Position numbers and translations under genes: made by a program. A DNA stretch of 59,668 bases from Flavobacteriia bacterium (lineage in GTDB: Bacteria; Bacteroidota; Bacteroidia; Flavobacteriales; Flavobacteriaceae). The first letter of the stretch is position 1. The number at the start of each line of letters is the position of its first letter. The stretch is from the NCBI GenBank assembly GCA_004293045.1, contig RDXY01000010.1, positions 1-59,668 on the forward strand, read 5' to 3'. Positions 33,712 to 41,905 of the stretch are shown one piece after another. The notes beneath the pieces were generated by a model, which saw only the letters and a program-made list of their open reading frames with translations, had not been told where the DNA came from and did not search any database.

Positions 33712-33776
33712 TTCAATATTCAAAATTCCAAGTTATAAATGTTGAATATTCAATTTTGATTAACGAATTTTGAAAT
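33712..33776. repeat. Right direct repeat of the four-helix-bundle element
   Basis: A 65-base counterpart of 33244-33309, in the same orientation, starting 7 bases after the pseudogene stop and ending 14 bases before the next gene's ATG. Confidence 0.85.
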
Positions 33777-33790
33777 TTAAAGTAAGATAA

Positions 33791-34801
33791 ATGAAAATAA
33801 TAGTACCAATGGCTGGTCGTGGTTCACGTCTTCGCCCACACACATTAACCATTCCTAAACCGTTAATTCCAATTGCAGGAAAACCAATTGTACATCGTTT
33901 AGTAGAAGATATTGCAAAAGTAATTAATCAACCAATTAATGAAGTAGCGTTTATTATTCACGAAAGTTTCGGCGAAACAGTAGAAAAAGATTTACTTGCG
34001 ATTGCTACTAAAATTGGAGCAAAAGGAACCATTTATTATCAAAATGAAGCTTTAGGAACGGGTCACGCTATTATGTGTGCAAAGGATTCTTTATCCGGAC
34101 CAGCAGTTATTGCTTATGCAGATACGTTAATTCGTGCCGATTTTGAATTGGACGCCACGGCCGATAGCGTAATTTGGGTAAAACAAGTGGATCAACCAGA
34201 AGCATTTGGTGTAATTAACTTAAATGAAGCTAACGAAATTATAGAATTAGTAGAAAAACCTAAGGAATTTGTATCTGATTTAGCTGTTATCGGAATTTAT
34301 TATTTCAAAGATATAGCCGTTCTTAAAAACGAATTACAAGCCGTTTTAGATAATAACATCATTCATGGTGGCGAATACCAAATTAATGATGGTATCAAAC
34401 AAATGATGGCCAAAGGTATGAAATTCGTACCAGGAAAAGTTGACGAATGGATGGATTGCGGAAATAAAGATGTTACTGTAGATACCAATAATAGAATGTT
34501 AGGTTTTTTACATCAAGATGGAGAAGATTTAGTAGCTGCTGATGTGCGTTTAGAAAATTCACAAATCATTCCTCCTTGTTTTATTGGCGAAGGAGTGCAA
34601 ATAATTGATTCGGTTCTCGGACCAAATGTTTCTATTGGAAAAGGATCGCATATTCAAAATAGTAAAATCAAAAACAGTTTAATTCAGACGCATGCGCATA
34701 TTAAGAATGCAAAATTAGATAACGCCATGATTGGAAATCACGTAAATTATAATGGCGATTTCACTAGCGTTAGTTTAGGCGATTATTCCACATTGGAATA
34801 A
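33791..34801 (+). CDS. Sugar-phosphate nucleotidyltransferase with C-terminal left-handed beta-helix
   Basis: A 336-residue protein. The N-terminal nucleotidyltransferase signature is VPMAGRGSRLRPHTLTIPKP, IPIAGKPI follows, and acidic metal-site residues lie in YADTLI. The C-terminal quarter (about 255-336) has hexapeptide-like rungs (IGEGVQIIDSVLGPNVSIG, IGNHVNYNG). Such enzymes make NDP-sugars such as dTDP-glucose or GDP-mannose; the family alone does not fix the nucleotide or sugar. It fits with the flippase upstream in glycan synthesis. The only promoter-like DNA directly ahead is within the repeat. Confidence 0.88.
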   Translation: MKIIVPMAGRGSRLRPHTLTIPKPLIPIAGKPIVHRLVEDIAKVINQPINEVAFIIHESFGETVEKDLLAIATKIGAKGTIYYQNEALGTGHAIMCAKDSLSGPAVIAYADTLIRADFELDATADSVIWVKQVDQPEAFGVINLNEANEIIELVEKPKEFVSDLAVIGIYYFKDIAVLKNELQAVLDNNIIHGGEYQINDGIKQMMAKGMKFVPGKVDEWMDCGNKDVTVDTNNRMLGFLHQDGEDLVAADVRLENSQIIPPCFIGEGVQIIDSVLGPNVSIGKGSHIQNSKIKNSLIQTHAHIKNAKLDNAMIGNHVNYNGDFTSVSLGDYSTLE

Positions 34802-34832
34802 TTTTTGATATTCTTTTATTTTACAACTATAT

Positions 34833-36146
34833 ATGAAAAAAATAATAGCTTTTCTTTTCCTTTTTCAAATTTCTTTCGGACAAATAAATCCAGAAGAAGT
34901 GGTAACTGCGGAAAATGAATTTGAAACTAATTTTTTTGATGCTTTAAAAGAAAAAGCTATTGAAAATTATGACAAAGCTATTATTGCTTTACAAAAATGT
35001 TTATTAAAAGAACCTGCAAACCCAGAAATTCATTATCAGTTAGGGGTAAATTATTTAGCTCAAAAAAAGTACATAGAAGCAGAAAATGCGTTTCAAAAAG
35101 CAGTCGATTTAGAGCCCAAACAACGTTGGTATTGGAATGGTTTGTACGATGTACATTATCAAACAAAAGCGTATGAAAAAGCAATAGTCATTGTTGAAAA
35201 ATTAGTCACTTTTGAGGCCAACATGAAAGAAGACCTGGCGTCGTTATACATGAATACCCAACAATATGATAAGGCCAGAATTGTAATTAATGAAATCGAA
35301 AGCAAAGGAACGTTGTCCAAAGCTATGGAATCCTATCAAATGCAAATTCAAAGCATGCAAAAAGGGACAAAACCAAATGTTAACGATTTAATAGAAGCTA
35401 TAAAAAACAATCCTAAAGTAGAACAAAATTATATCGATTTAATTTATCAATATTCATCCGCTAACCAAGAAAATAAAGCGTTTGAAATGGCTTTATTGCT
35501 AGAAAAAGAATTGCCTAATTCGGATTTAGTTCATGTAAGTTTGGTGAAATTTTATATTCAAGCGAATGACATTTCAAAAGCTACCGTTTCTTACAAAAGA
35601 GTTGTAAAAAGCAGTAAAATCGATTTAAAAATTAAGCAACGCGTTTTAAATGAATATTTAATTTTTGCTACAAAAAATCCGCAATTACTAACCGAAATTG
35701 ATAATACCCTAACGTACTTTGACAACACAATTGGAATGGATGTTCATAAAGAATTAGGAAAGTTTTTTTACAATAAAAATAATTTTGATTTGGCTCAAAA
35801 ATACATGGAACAAGCCAAAGAAAATGACATTGAAACTATTGATTTACTTCTAAACATTTACGATTTCAATAAGGAATTTGAAAAAATGGCAAAAAAATCT
35901 GAAGCATACATTGATTTATTTCCAACCAAAGCCAATTTATATTATTACGCCGGAAAAGGAAACAACAACTTAAAAAACTGCAATAAAGCAAAAGATTTTT
36001 TAGAAATGGGAATTGATTATGTTATTGATGATCCAAATTTAGAAGCCGGATTTTGCAAACAATTTATAATTTGTGCCGATGGATTATCGGATATAAAAAT
36101 GAAGCAAACCTATCAAAAAAGATTAGCTGTAATTTCTAAAAAATAA
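34833..36146 (+). CDS. Secreted tetratricopeptide-repeat protein
   Basis: A 437-residue protein with an N-terminal signal peptide (MKKIIAFLFLFQISFG) and several TPR motifs, clearest at about 47-115 (KAIIALQKCLLKEPANPEIHYQLGVNYLAQKKYIEAENAFQKAVDLEP) and 305-400. TPRs mediate protein-protein contacts; a periplasmic or outer-membrane scaffold role is plausible. It starts 31 bases after the nucleotidyltransferase and ends one base before the DUF4292 gene, so the group from here to the EnvC-like gene is probably one operon. Confidence 0.82.
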   Translation: MKKIIAFLFLFQISFGQINPEEVVTAENEFETNFFDALKEKAIENYDKAIIALQKCLLKEPANPEIHYQLGVNYLAQKKYIEAENAFQKAVDLEPKQRWYWNGLYDVHYQTKAYEKAIVIVEKLVTFEANMKEDLASLYMNTQQYDKARIVINEIESKGTLSKAMESYQMQIQSMQKGTKPNVNDLIEAIKNNPKVEQNYIDLIYQYSSANQENKAFEMALLLEKELPNSDLVHVSLVKFYIQANDISKATVSYKRVVKSSKIDLKIKQRVLNEYLIFATKNPQLLTEIDNTLTYFDNTIGMDVHKELGKFFYNKNNFDLAQKYMEQAKENDIETIDLLLNIYDFNKEFEKMAKKSEAYIDLFPTKANLYYYAGKGNNNLKNCNKAKDFLEMGIDYVIDDPNLEAGFCKQFIICADGLSDIKMKQTYQKRLAVISKK

Positions 36147-36147
36147 T

Positions 36148-36927
36148 ATGAAAAAATTTTTCGCATTCTTAATATTAGTACTTGTTTTTGCTTCGTGTAA
36201 AACGAAAAAAACAGTCACAGAACAATCGGTTTCTAAAGAAGTAGTTGTAGATAATAGGGCTAAAGAAATTATAGAAAAACATTATGAAAATAAAATAGAT
36301 TTTCAAACCGTTTCTATTCGTTCTGTTGCGGATTATGAAGATCAAAAACAAGCGATTTCCATTGGTGCCGATATCAGAATTAAGAAAGATGAAGTGATTT
36401 GGATCAATCTAAAATTTTTCGGTATTCCAATGGCAAAAGCATTAATTACACCTACTCGAGTAAGTTATTATGAAAAAACAAATAACACCTATTTCGATGG
36501 AAATTATTCTATATTAACTAAAATGATAGGAACCGATTTAGATTTTCAAAAAGTGCAAAATTTGTTATTAGGACGACCAATTGATGATTTAACCAAAGAA
36601 GTTTTTATAGCAGAAATAGTAGCTAATTTGTTCCAATTAAAATCTATAAAACAAGCAGATATTGAAAAATTATTTCGTTTTGAAACGGCAAATTATTTAT
36701 TAAAAGAGCAATTTATCAATCAAATTTCAAAAAACAGAAACGTTTTGGTTACTTATCCTTCATTTACAAATCAAGACAATATATTTTTGCCAACTGGCGT
36801 TTCTATTATTGCCAACCAACAAAATCAAGTAAAAATTAATGTAGCCTATAAAAAAATTACGTTTAATGAATCCTCATCGTTTCCATATTCTATTCCAGAA
36901 GGTTATTCTCAAATAAAAATAGATTAA
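36148..36927 (+). CDS. DUF4292 lipoprotein
   Basis: A 259-residue protein with a lipoprotein signal (LVFASC, Cys17). The mature part matches DUF4292: DFQTVSIRSVADYEDQ, then SIGADIRIKKDEVIWINLKFFGIPMAKALITPTRVSYYEKTNNTYFDG. The pattern, with a strand-rich concave domain, resembles LolA/LolB-like lipoprotein carriers, and a LolB-like role in outer-membrane lipoprotein insertion has been suggested for such proteins; that is inference here. It sits between a secreted TPR protein and an EnvC-like murein-hydrolase activator. Confidence 0.85.
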   Translation: MKKFFAFLILVLVFASCKTKKTVTEQSVSKEVVVDNRAKEIIEKHYENKIDFQTVSIRSVADYEDQKQAISIGADIRIKKDEVIWINLKFFGIPMAKALITPTRVSYYEKTNNTYFDGNYSILTKMIGTDLDFQKVQNLLLGRPIDDLTKEVFIAEIVANLFQLKSIKQADIEKLFRFETANYLLKEQFINQISKNRNVLVTYPSFTNQDNIFLPTGVSIIANQQNQVKINVAYKKITFNESSSFPYSIPEGYSQIKID

Positions 36928-36948
36928 TTTTGTAAAAAAATTTCAAGC

Positions 36949-38214
36949 ATGAACAAATTTCTTTTAGCCCTATTCGTACTATTTTTCTCCTTTTCAGCAA
37001 CCGCACAAATTGATGAGAAAGAAAAATTAGAACAAAGAAAAGAACAATTACAAAGAGAATTGTCTGAAGCCAAAACCAAACTTCAGAACGAAAAGAAAAA
37101 AGAAAAATCCGTTTTGAAAGAAATTGCAGGACAAGAGGCCCAAATTAAAATTTCAGAAAAAATAATTTCTACAATTGCTAAACAAGCGCGAATTTTAGAT
37201 GACAATATTTATTTAACACAATTAGAAATAAATAAGTTAAATAAAGACTTAAAAATAATGAAAGAAGATTACGCTAAAATGATTGTAAAATCATATAAAA
37301 GCCGATCGGAACAAAGTCGATTTATGTTTGTGTTGTCTTCTACTAGTTTTTTACAAGCTTACAAGCGTGTACAATATATGAAACAATATGCAGGCTACAG
37401 AAAACGTCAAGCAGAAGAAATTAAAGTGAAACAAGCCAGATTAGGAGTAGCTGTTGGCGAACTGCAAACCAACAAAAAAGAAAAAGAAGTAGTTATTGTT
37501 GAAAAAACAAAAATCAAAGCCGAACACGAAAAACTAAAACAAGAAAAAGTAGCAACGGCAAAACTTATACAAAAAGATAAGAAAAAAATCGCAGCCGATA
37601 TCGCTAAAATGGATAAAGAAAGAAAATCCATCGATAAAAAAATCAAGAAAATGATTAACGATGCGATTGCGGCAGAAAACAAGAAAAATGCGGCTAAGAA
37701 AAAAGCCGCAGCAACGGCTTCAGGGAATACCGCGCCTGTGAAAACCGCACCTGTTTCTTCTACAAAAATTGAATTAACGCCTGAAGGAAAATTATCGTCA
37801 GACAGTTTTAAAGCCAACAAAGGCCAATTGCCATGGCCAACAGAAAAAGGATATATTTCCACTGGATACGGAGATCAGCCACATCCAGATTATAGTAATA
37901 TTGTGATTCATAATAGTGGAATCGACATCACTACCGATTCTGGTTCTTCGGCGCGTGCTGTTTTTGCTGGCGAAGTTTCTGGCGTGCAAGTGTCTCAAAC
38001 TACAAATACTTATACGGTGCTGGTGCGTCACGGAGATTTCTTCACTGCGTACAGTAATTTAAGTAGCGTTTCGGTTTCTGTAGGGAACAAAGTTTCGGCA
38101 AAACAAACGCTGGGTAAAATTAAAACCAACGCCAAAGGAAATTCGGTATTAAAATTTGTAATCAATCAAAACACAACGGTGCTAAATCCAAAAAGTTGGT
38201 TAAAGCCTAAATAA
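36949..38214 (+). CDS. EnvC-like murein hydrolase activator (degenerate M23/LytM domain)
   Basis: A 421-residue protein: signal peptide (1-20), long coiled coil (about 22-260; KEKLEQRKEQLQRELSEAKT), an Ala/Pro-rich linker, and a C-terminal LytM domain (about 285-421; GYGDQPHPDYSNIVIHNSGIDI). Active LytM enzymes have HxGxD and HxH zinc ligands. Here the first His position is Asn322 (N-S-G-I-D) and the second motif reads AYSNL without the His, so zinc binding is probably lost, as in EnvC. EnvC-type proteins activate cell-wall amidases during division. It is last in its operon. Confidence 0.88.
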   Translation: MNKFLLALFVLFFSFSATAQIDEKEKLEQRKEQLQRELSEAKTKLQNEKKKEKSVLKEIAGQEAQIKISEKIISTIAKQARILDDNIYLTQLEINKLNKDLKIMKEDYAKMIVKSYKSRSEQSRFMFVLSSTSFLQAYKRVQYMKQYAGYRKRQAEEIKVKQARLGVAVGELQTNKKEKEVVIVEKTKIKAEHEKLKQEKVATAKLIQKDKKKIAADIAKMDKERKSIDKKIKKMINDAIAAENKKNAAKKKAAATASGNTAPVKTAPVSSTKIELTPEGKLSSDSFKANKGQLPWPTEKGYISTGYGDQPHPDYSNIVIHNSGIDITTDSGSSARAVFAGEVSGVQVSQTTNTYTVLVRHGDFFTAYSNLSSVSVSVGNKVSAKQTLGKIKTNAKGNSVLKFVINQNTTVLNPKSWLKPK

Positions 38215-38219
38215 TTTTT

Positions 38220-38328
38220 AGGAGCAAAACCCCAATTTCCAAAAGACGTTCGGTCCCGCTATCCGCTATATTTTTTCTTTTGTTGCCTGACCCACTCAAA
38301 GGCAACAAAAGAAAAAGATGCCGCTCCT
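38220..38328. repeat. Nested inverted-repeat intergenic element
   Basis: An inner 17-bp perfect stem (38272-38288 with 38300-38316, 11-base loop) lies inside shorter complementary ends AGGAGC (38220-38225) and GCTCCT (38323-38328). The stem is far longer than a typical terminator and has no terminal T-run. This 327-base gap (38215-38541) holds no supported gene; an open frame across it depends on the repeat. Confidence 0.7.
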
Positions 38329-38439
38329 ATCGGGGCTATAACACAACTACTTTGTTCAAAAAACTATCAGCAAAAATCCGTTTAATCTATGTATTCATTA
38401 AAATGGCTATGTGTTTTTTTTACCACGGATTACACGGAT

Positions 38440-38495
38440 TACACAGATTTTTATTAAAATTTGCGCAAACCCAATCAATCCGTAAAATCTGTGTA
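38440..38495. repeat. Second inverted repeat upstream of dusB
   Basis: TACACAGATTTT (38440-38451) and AAAATCTGTGTA (38484-38495) are exact reverse complements, embedded in repeated GGATTACAC words (38427-38442) and an AATCCGT. ATCCGTTTAATC at 38376-38387 also occurs at 27955-27966, showing a shared intergenic vocabulary. Confidence 0.6.
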
Positions 38496-38519
38496 CCCAT
38501 CAAATTCATAAACTTTACT

Positions 38520-38527
38520 TATCTTTG
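38520..38527 (+). promoter_or_regulatory. Candidate -7 element for dusB
   Basis: TATCTTTG, a match to TAnnTTTG, 14 bases before the ATG at 38542. Confidence 0.5.
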
Positions 38528-38541
38528 CACAAATTTGGACT

Positions 38542-39537
38542 ATGCCAACAATTGGAAACATAATTTTGCCCGATTATCCCTTACTTCTTGCACCTATGGA
38601 AGACGTAAGCGATCCGCCATTTCGTCGTTTGTGCAAAATGCACGGTGCAGATTTAATGTATTCTGAATTTATTTCTTCAGAAGGTTTAATTCGTGATGCA
38701 ATGAAAAGCAGAATGAAATTAGATATTTTCGACTACGAACGTCCCGTTGGAATTCAAATATTTGGTGGCGATGAAGAAGCAATGGCGCTTTCTGCAAAAA
38801 TTGTAGAAACCGTTCAACCGGATTTGGTAGATATTAATTTTGGTTGCCCCGTAAAAAAAGTAGTCTGTAAAGGCGCTGGAGCCGGAGTATTAAAAGATAT
38901 CGACTTAATGGTCCGATTAACCAAAGCGGTAATCAAATCCACACATTTACCGGTTACAGTAAAAACCCGTTTGGGTTGGGACGAAAGTTCTATTAATATT
39001 GACGAAGTAGCCGAACGTTTGCAAGATATTGGTGTACAAGCCTTAACCGTTCATGCCAGAACCCGAGCGCAAATGTATAAAGGGCATTCCGATTGGACAC
39101 ATATTGAGCGCATTAAAAACAATCCACGAATTTCTATGCCTATCTTCGGAAATGGCGATATCGATTCTCCAGAAAAAGCCCTAGAATATAAAAATAAATT
39201 TGGGTTAGATGGCATGATGATTGGTCGAGCAGCTATTGGTTACCCTTGGATTTTTAACGAAATCAAACACTTTTTCAAAACGGGCGAAAAATTAGCTCCA
39301 CCAACTGTTGCAGACAGAGTAGAAGCGGCTCAAAATCACTTAATCTGGTCCATGGAATGGAAAGGCGAACGGGTGGGAATCGTAGAAATGCGTCGTCATT
39401 ATACCAATTACTTCAAAGGGATTCAAGATTTTAAACCATACAAACAACGTTTAGTTACTACAGACGGGCACAACGAATTATTTGATATTTTCAGTCAAAT
39501 AAAAGAAGTGTATGCGAATTACCACCAACTGGTTTAA
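38542..39537 (+). CDS. dusB: tRNA-dihydrouridine synthase (DusB-like)
   Basis: A 331-residue flavoenzyme that reduces specific uridines in tRNA D-loops using NADPH. The TIM-barrel motifs include LLAPMEDVSDPPFRRLCKMHGAD, DINFGCPVKKVVCKGAGAGVL (with the active-site Cys in FGCP), VKTRLGWDESS, LTVHARTRAQMYKGHSDW and GNGDIDSPEKA, then MIGRAAIGYPWIF. The length fits DusB. It has its own promoter and is followed after 82 bases by a dehydrogenase gene; the spacer is low-complexity (39538-39619). Confidence 0.96.
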   Translation: MPTIGNIILPDYPLLLAPMEDVSDPPFRRLCKMHGADLMYSEFISSEGLIRDAMKSRMKLDIFDYERPVGIQIFGGDEEAMALSAKIVETVQPDLVDINFGCPVKKVVCKGAGAGVLKDIDLMVRLTKAVIKSTHLPVTVKTRLGWDESSINIDEVAERLQDIGVQALTVHARTRAQMYKGHSDWTHIERIKNNPRISMPIFGNGDIDSPEKALEYKNKFGLDGMMIGRAAIGYPWIFNEIKHFFKTGEKLAPPTVADRVEAAQNHLIWSMEWKGERVGIVEMRRHYTNYFKGIQDFKPYKQRLVTTDGHNELFDIFSQIKEVYANYHQLV

Positions 39538-39619
39538 TTTAAAGTTTCGCAGCATCACACAAAACTATTTTGCGAATCTCTGCATAAATCCTTAACTTTC
39601 CATTTTCAAAATTGATGCT

Positions 39620-40576
39620 ATGCTAACTATTTCTACTATAAAAATTCTTCATCTTGACACCAATCATCCGTTGCTTTGGGAGCAATTAGAAACGGCAGGT
39701 TTTCAGAATGAAGCAGATTATATTTCCACCAAAGAAGCAGTAGAAAGTAAAATAGAGGACTATCACGGCATTGTAATCAGAAGCCGATTTAAAATTGATA
39801 AAACCTTTATTGATAAAGCTAAAAACTTACAATTTATTGCAAGAGTGGGCGCGGGTTTAGAAAGTATCGATTGTGAATATGCCGAAAGTAAAAACATAAA
39901 ACTAATTGCCGCTCCGGAAGGAAACGCTTCAGCTGTTGGCGAACATGCTTTAGGAATGCTTTTGTCGCTATTTAATAAATTAAATACTGCCGATAAAGAA
40001 GTGAAATCCGGACAATGGAATCGTGAAAGTAATCGCGGAACAGAATTGGACGGAAAAACAGTTGGGATTATTGGTTATGGAAATATGGGAAAATCATTCG
40101 CAAAAAAATTGAGAGGTTTTGATGTAGAAGTTTTGTGCTATGATATTTTACCAAATGTTAGTGATTCAAATGCAAAACAAGTTTCCTTACAAGAAATACA
40201 ACAAAAAGCAGATGTGTTAAGTATACACATTCCGTGGACACCTGAAACGGATAAAATGGTAAATACTACGTTTATCAATCAATTCTCAAAGCCATTTTGG
40301 TTTATCAATACCGCAAGAGGGAAAAGTGTAGTCACTACCGATTTAGTTTCTGCTTTACAATCCGGTAAAATTTTAGGAGCAGGTTTAGATGTTTTAGAAT
40401 ACGAAAAACTATCATTTGAAACCTTATTTGAAGGTAAAAAACCAGAAGCGTTTGAATATTTATTACAAGCCCAAAACGTTATTTTAACACCACATATTGC
40501 GGGTTGGACAATTGAAAGTAAAGAAAAACTTGCCCAAGTTATTGTTGTTAAAATTTTGAATTTGTATAAAGATTAA
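39620..40576 (+). CDS. D-2-hydroxyacid dehydrogenase (phosphoglycerate dehydrogenase-like)
   Basis: A 318-residue NAD-dependent 2-hydroxyacid dehydrogenase. The Rossmann motif is GIIGYGNMGKSFAKKLRGF (about 150-168), with the substrate-side Arg in INTARGKSVV, Glu in the region of LDVLEYEKL and the catalytic His in TPHIAGWT. It resembles 3-phosphoglycerate dehydrogenases that lack a regulatory ACT domain. The exact substrate (phosphoglycerate, glyoxylate or another 2-oxo acid) is not determined. The serine-pathway partner serC is not in the window. The start used is the only ATG near the domain start. Confidence 0.87.
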   Translation: MLTISTIKILHLDTNHPLLWEQLETAGFQNEADYISTKEAVESKIEDYHGIVIRSRFKIDKTFIDKAKNLQFIARVGAGLESIDCEYAESKNIKLIAAPEGNASAVGEHALGMLLSLFNKLNTADKEVKSGQWNRESNRGTELDGKTVGIIGYGNMGKSFAKKLRGFDVEVLCYDILPNVSDSNAKQVSLQEIQQKADVLSIHIPWTPETDKMVNTTFINQFSKPFWFINTARGKSVVTTDLVSALQSGKILGAGLDVLEYEKLSFETLFEGKKPEAFEYLLQAQNVILTPHIAGWTIESKEKLAQVIVVKILNLYKD

Positions 40577-40651
40577 TACAACTTGTCATAAAAAGTATAG
40601 AAATTTAAATATTTTATATATATTCGTAATTCAAACAAAAACTAAACTATT

Positions 40652-40993
40652 ATGGAAGCAAACAAAGTGGACATGTTTATGATGTCAAACACAAAATTTT
40701 TTGAAGGACACAATTTACATGCAATTAGAGAACGATTATTAGCATTAGATGATGAGAAATGGCCTATGATTCAAATGGTGCAATTTAAAGACCCTACTAC
40801 CGCTTTATTGATTTCAATTTTTGCAGGAGCATACGGAATTGATAGATTTTACATTGGAGATACAGGAATGGGAGTGGGTAAGCTACTTACTTGTGGTGGT
40901 GTCGGAATATGGGCAATTGTAGATTGGTTCTTGATTCAAGGTGCTACTAAACAAAAGAATCTAGAAAAATTTAATCAAGCGATGATGTATTAA
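40652..40993 (+). CDS. TM2-domain membrane protein
   Basis: A 113-residue protein. After a charged N-terminus (1-45) it has the TM2 domain: TTALLISIFAGAYGIDRFYIGDTGMGVGKLLTCGGVGIWAIVDWFLI, two hydrophobic segments joined by the conserved GxDRFYxG turn. The function of TM2 proteins in bacteria is unknown. It starts a run of four small membrane-associated genes (TM2, DUF2752, DUF4870-like, M48 peptidase) on one strand with spacings of 52, 2 and -17 bases. Confidence 0.88.
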   Translation: MEANKVDMFMMSNTKFFEGHNLHAIRERLLALDDEKWPMIQMVQFKDPTTALLISIFAGAYGIDRFYIGDTGMGVGKLLTCGGVGIWAIVDWFLIQGATKQKNLEKFNQAMMY

Positions 40994-41045
40994 ATAAAAT
41001 TGTCTAAAATCTTTCATGTTTTTAGACATTTTTTTTAAATGATTA

Positions 41046-41456
41046 ATGGAAATGAATAGAAACAAGTTATATATTTTTCTATTAATTGTAATAGCTTTAG
41101 GGTATTTATGGTTGTTTTTTTCAAATGTAACTGTTTTTCATGAAAAGCAGCTTGGTTGTTTATTTAAAAAAATTACTACTTATCCCTGTCCATCTTGTGG
41201 CACAACTAGATCGGTACAATTGGTTTTTGAGGGTGAATTTTTTTCTTCACTTTTTTTAAATCCATTTGGTATTCTTGTAGCAATAATTATGTTGGTTGTT
41301 CCAATTTGGATTGGTGTAGATTATGTAAAAAAATCGAGCAGTTTTTTTAAATTTTATAAAGCGTCAGAACAATTTATTTCAAAAAAACCAATAGCTATTC
41401 TTTTATTCTTATTGGTTATATTAAATTGGTATTGGAATATTAAAAAAAATATTTAA
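41046..41456 (+). CDS. DUF2752 membrane protein
   Basis: A 136-residue protein with three predicted membrane helices (about 9-28, 76-98, 116-132). The family signature PCPSCGTTRSVQLVFEGEF (about 47-65) carries two cysteines in a CxxCG arrangement next to the membrane. DUF2752 has no assigned function. The gene lies between the TM2 gene and the DUF4870-like gene, 2 bases from the latter, consistent with one transcript. Confidence 0.88.
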   Translation: MEMNRNKLYIFLLIVIALGYLWLFFSNVTVFHEKQLGCLFKKITTYPCPSCGTTRSVQLVFEGEFFSSLFLNPFGILVAIIMLVVPIWIGVDYVKKSSSFFKFYKASEQFISKKPIAILLFLLVILNWYWNIKKNI

Positions 41457-41458
41457 TT

Positions 41459-41905
41459 ATGATTTCAAACACAAACTTTTATTATAAGCCTAATGATTCA
41501 GAGTTAGAGCGTGCTTCAAATAGTTACTTAATGTCTTTAGTAGCTGTTATTGGAGGATTGCCTTTACCCATTTTGAATTTATTAGCTTCCATATTTTTCT
41601 ATTTAGGAAATAGGAAAAGTACGCCATTTGTAAAATGGCATTGTACTCAAAATTTATTGTCGCAATTTGGTTTATTTTTTCTTAATAGCACAGGTTTTTG
41701 GTGGACAGTTTCAATTATTTTTGACGATGAAAAAGCCACAAATGTGTATTTTGGATACATGATAACTTTAATTATTTTTAATTTAGTTGAATTTATTTCA
41801 ACCATCATTTTAGCATCAAGAACAAGAAAAGGAATACATGCTCAGTTGTTTTTCTTTAGTGATTTAACAAATATTTTAGTAAAAAAAGATGAAAATTATA
41901 AGTAA
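41459..41905 (+). CDS. DUF4870-like small membrane protein
   Basis: A 148-residue protein with three to four predicted membrane helices. The central STPFVKWHCTQNLLSQFGLFF recalls the SPFVxxHxxQAL pattern of DUF4870-type (Tic20-like) proteins, often found beside TM2 and DUF2752 genes. Its 3' end overlaps the next gene (M48 peptidase) by 17 bases, which points to coupled translation. The function is unknown; the family call is by pattern only. Confidence 0.75.
   Translation: MISNTNFYYKPNDSELERASNSYLMSLVAVIGGLPLPILNLLASIFFYLGNRKSTPFVKWHCTQNLLSQFGLFFLNSTGFWWTVSIIFDDEKATNVYFGYMITLIIFNLVEFISTIILASRTRKGIHAQLFFFSDLTNILVKKDENYK

Noticed and set aside
33244..33776. Insertion sequence
   Set aside because: No transposase frame and the boundary repeats are direct, not inverted terminal repeats.
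38280..38666. Open frame of 128 codons on the plus strand starting in the repeat block
   Set aside because: It consists of the inverted-repeat block and then runs out of frame into dusB. The protein is basic, low in structure and shows no family pattern.
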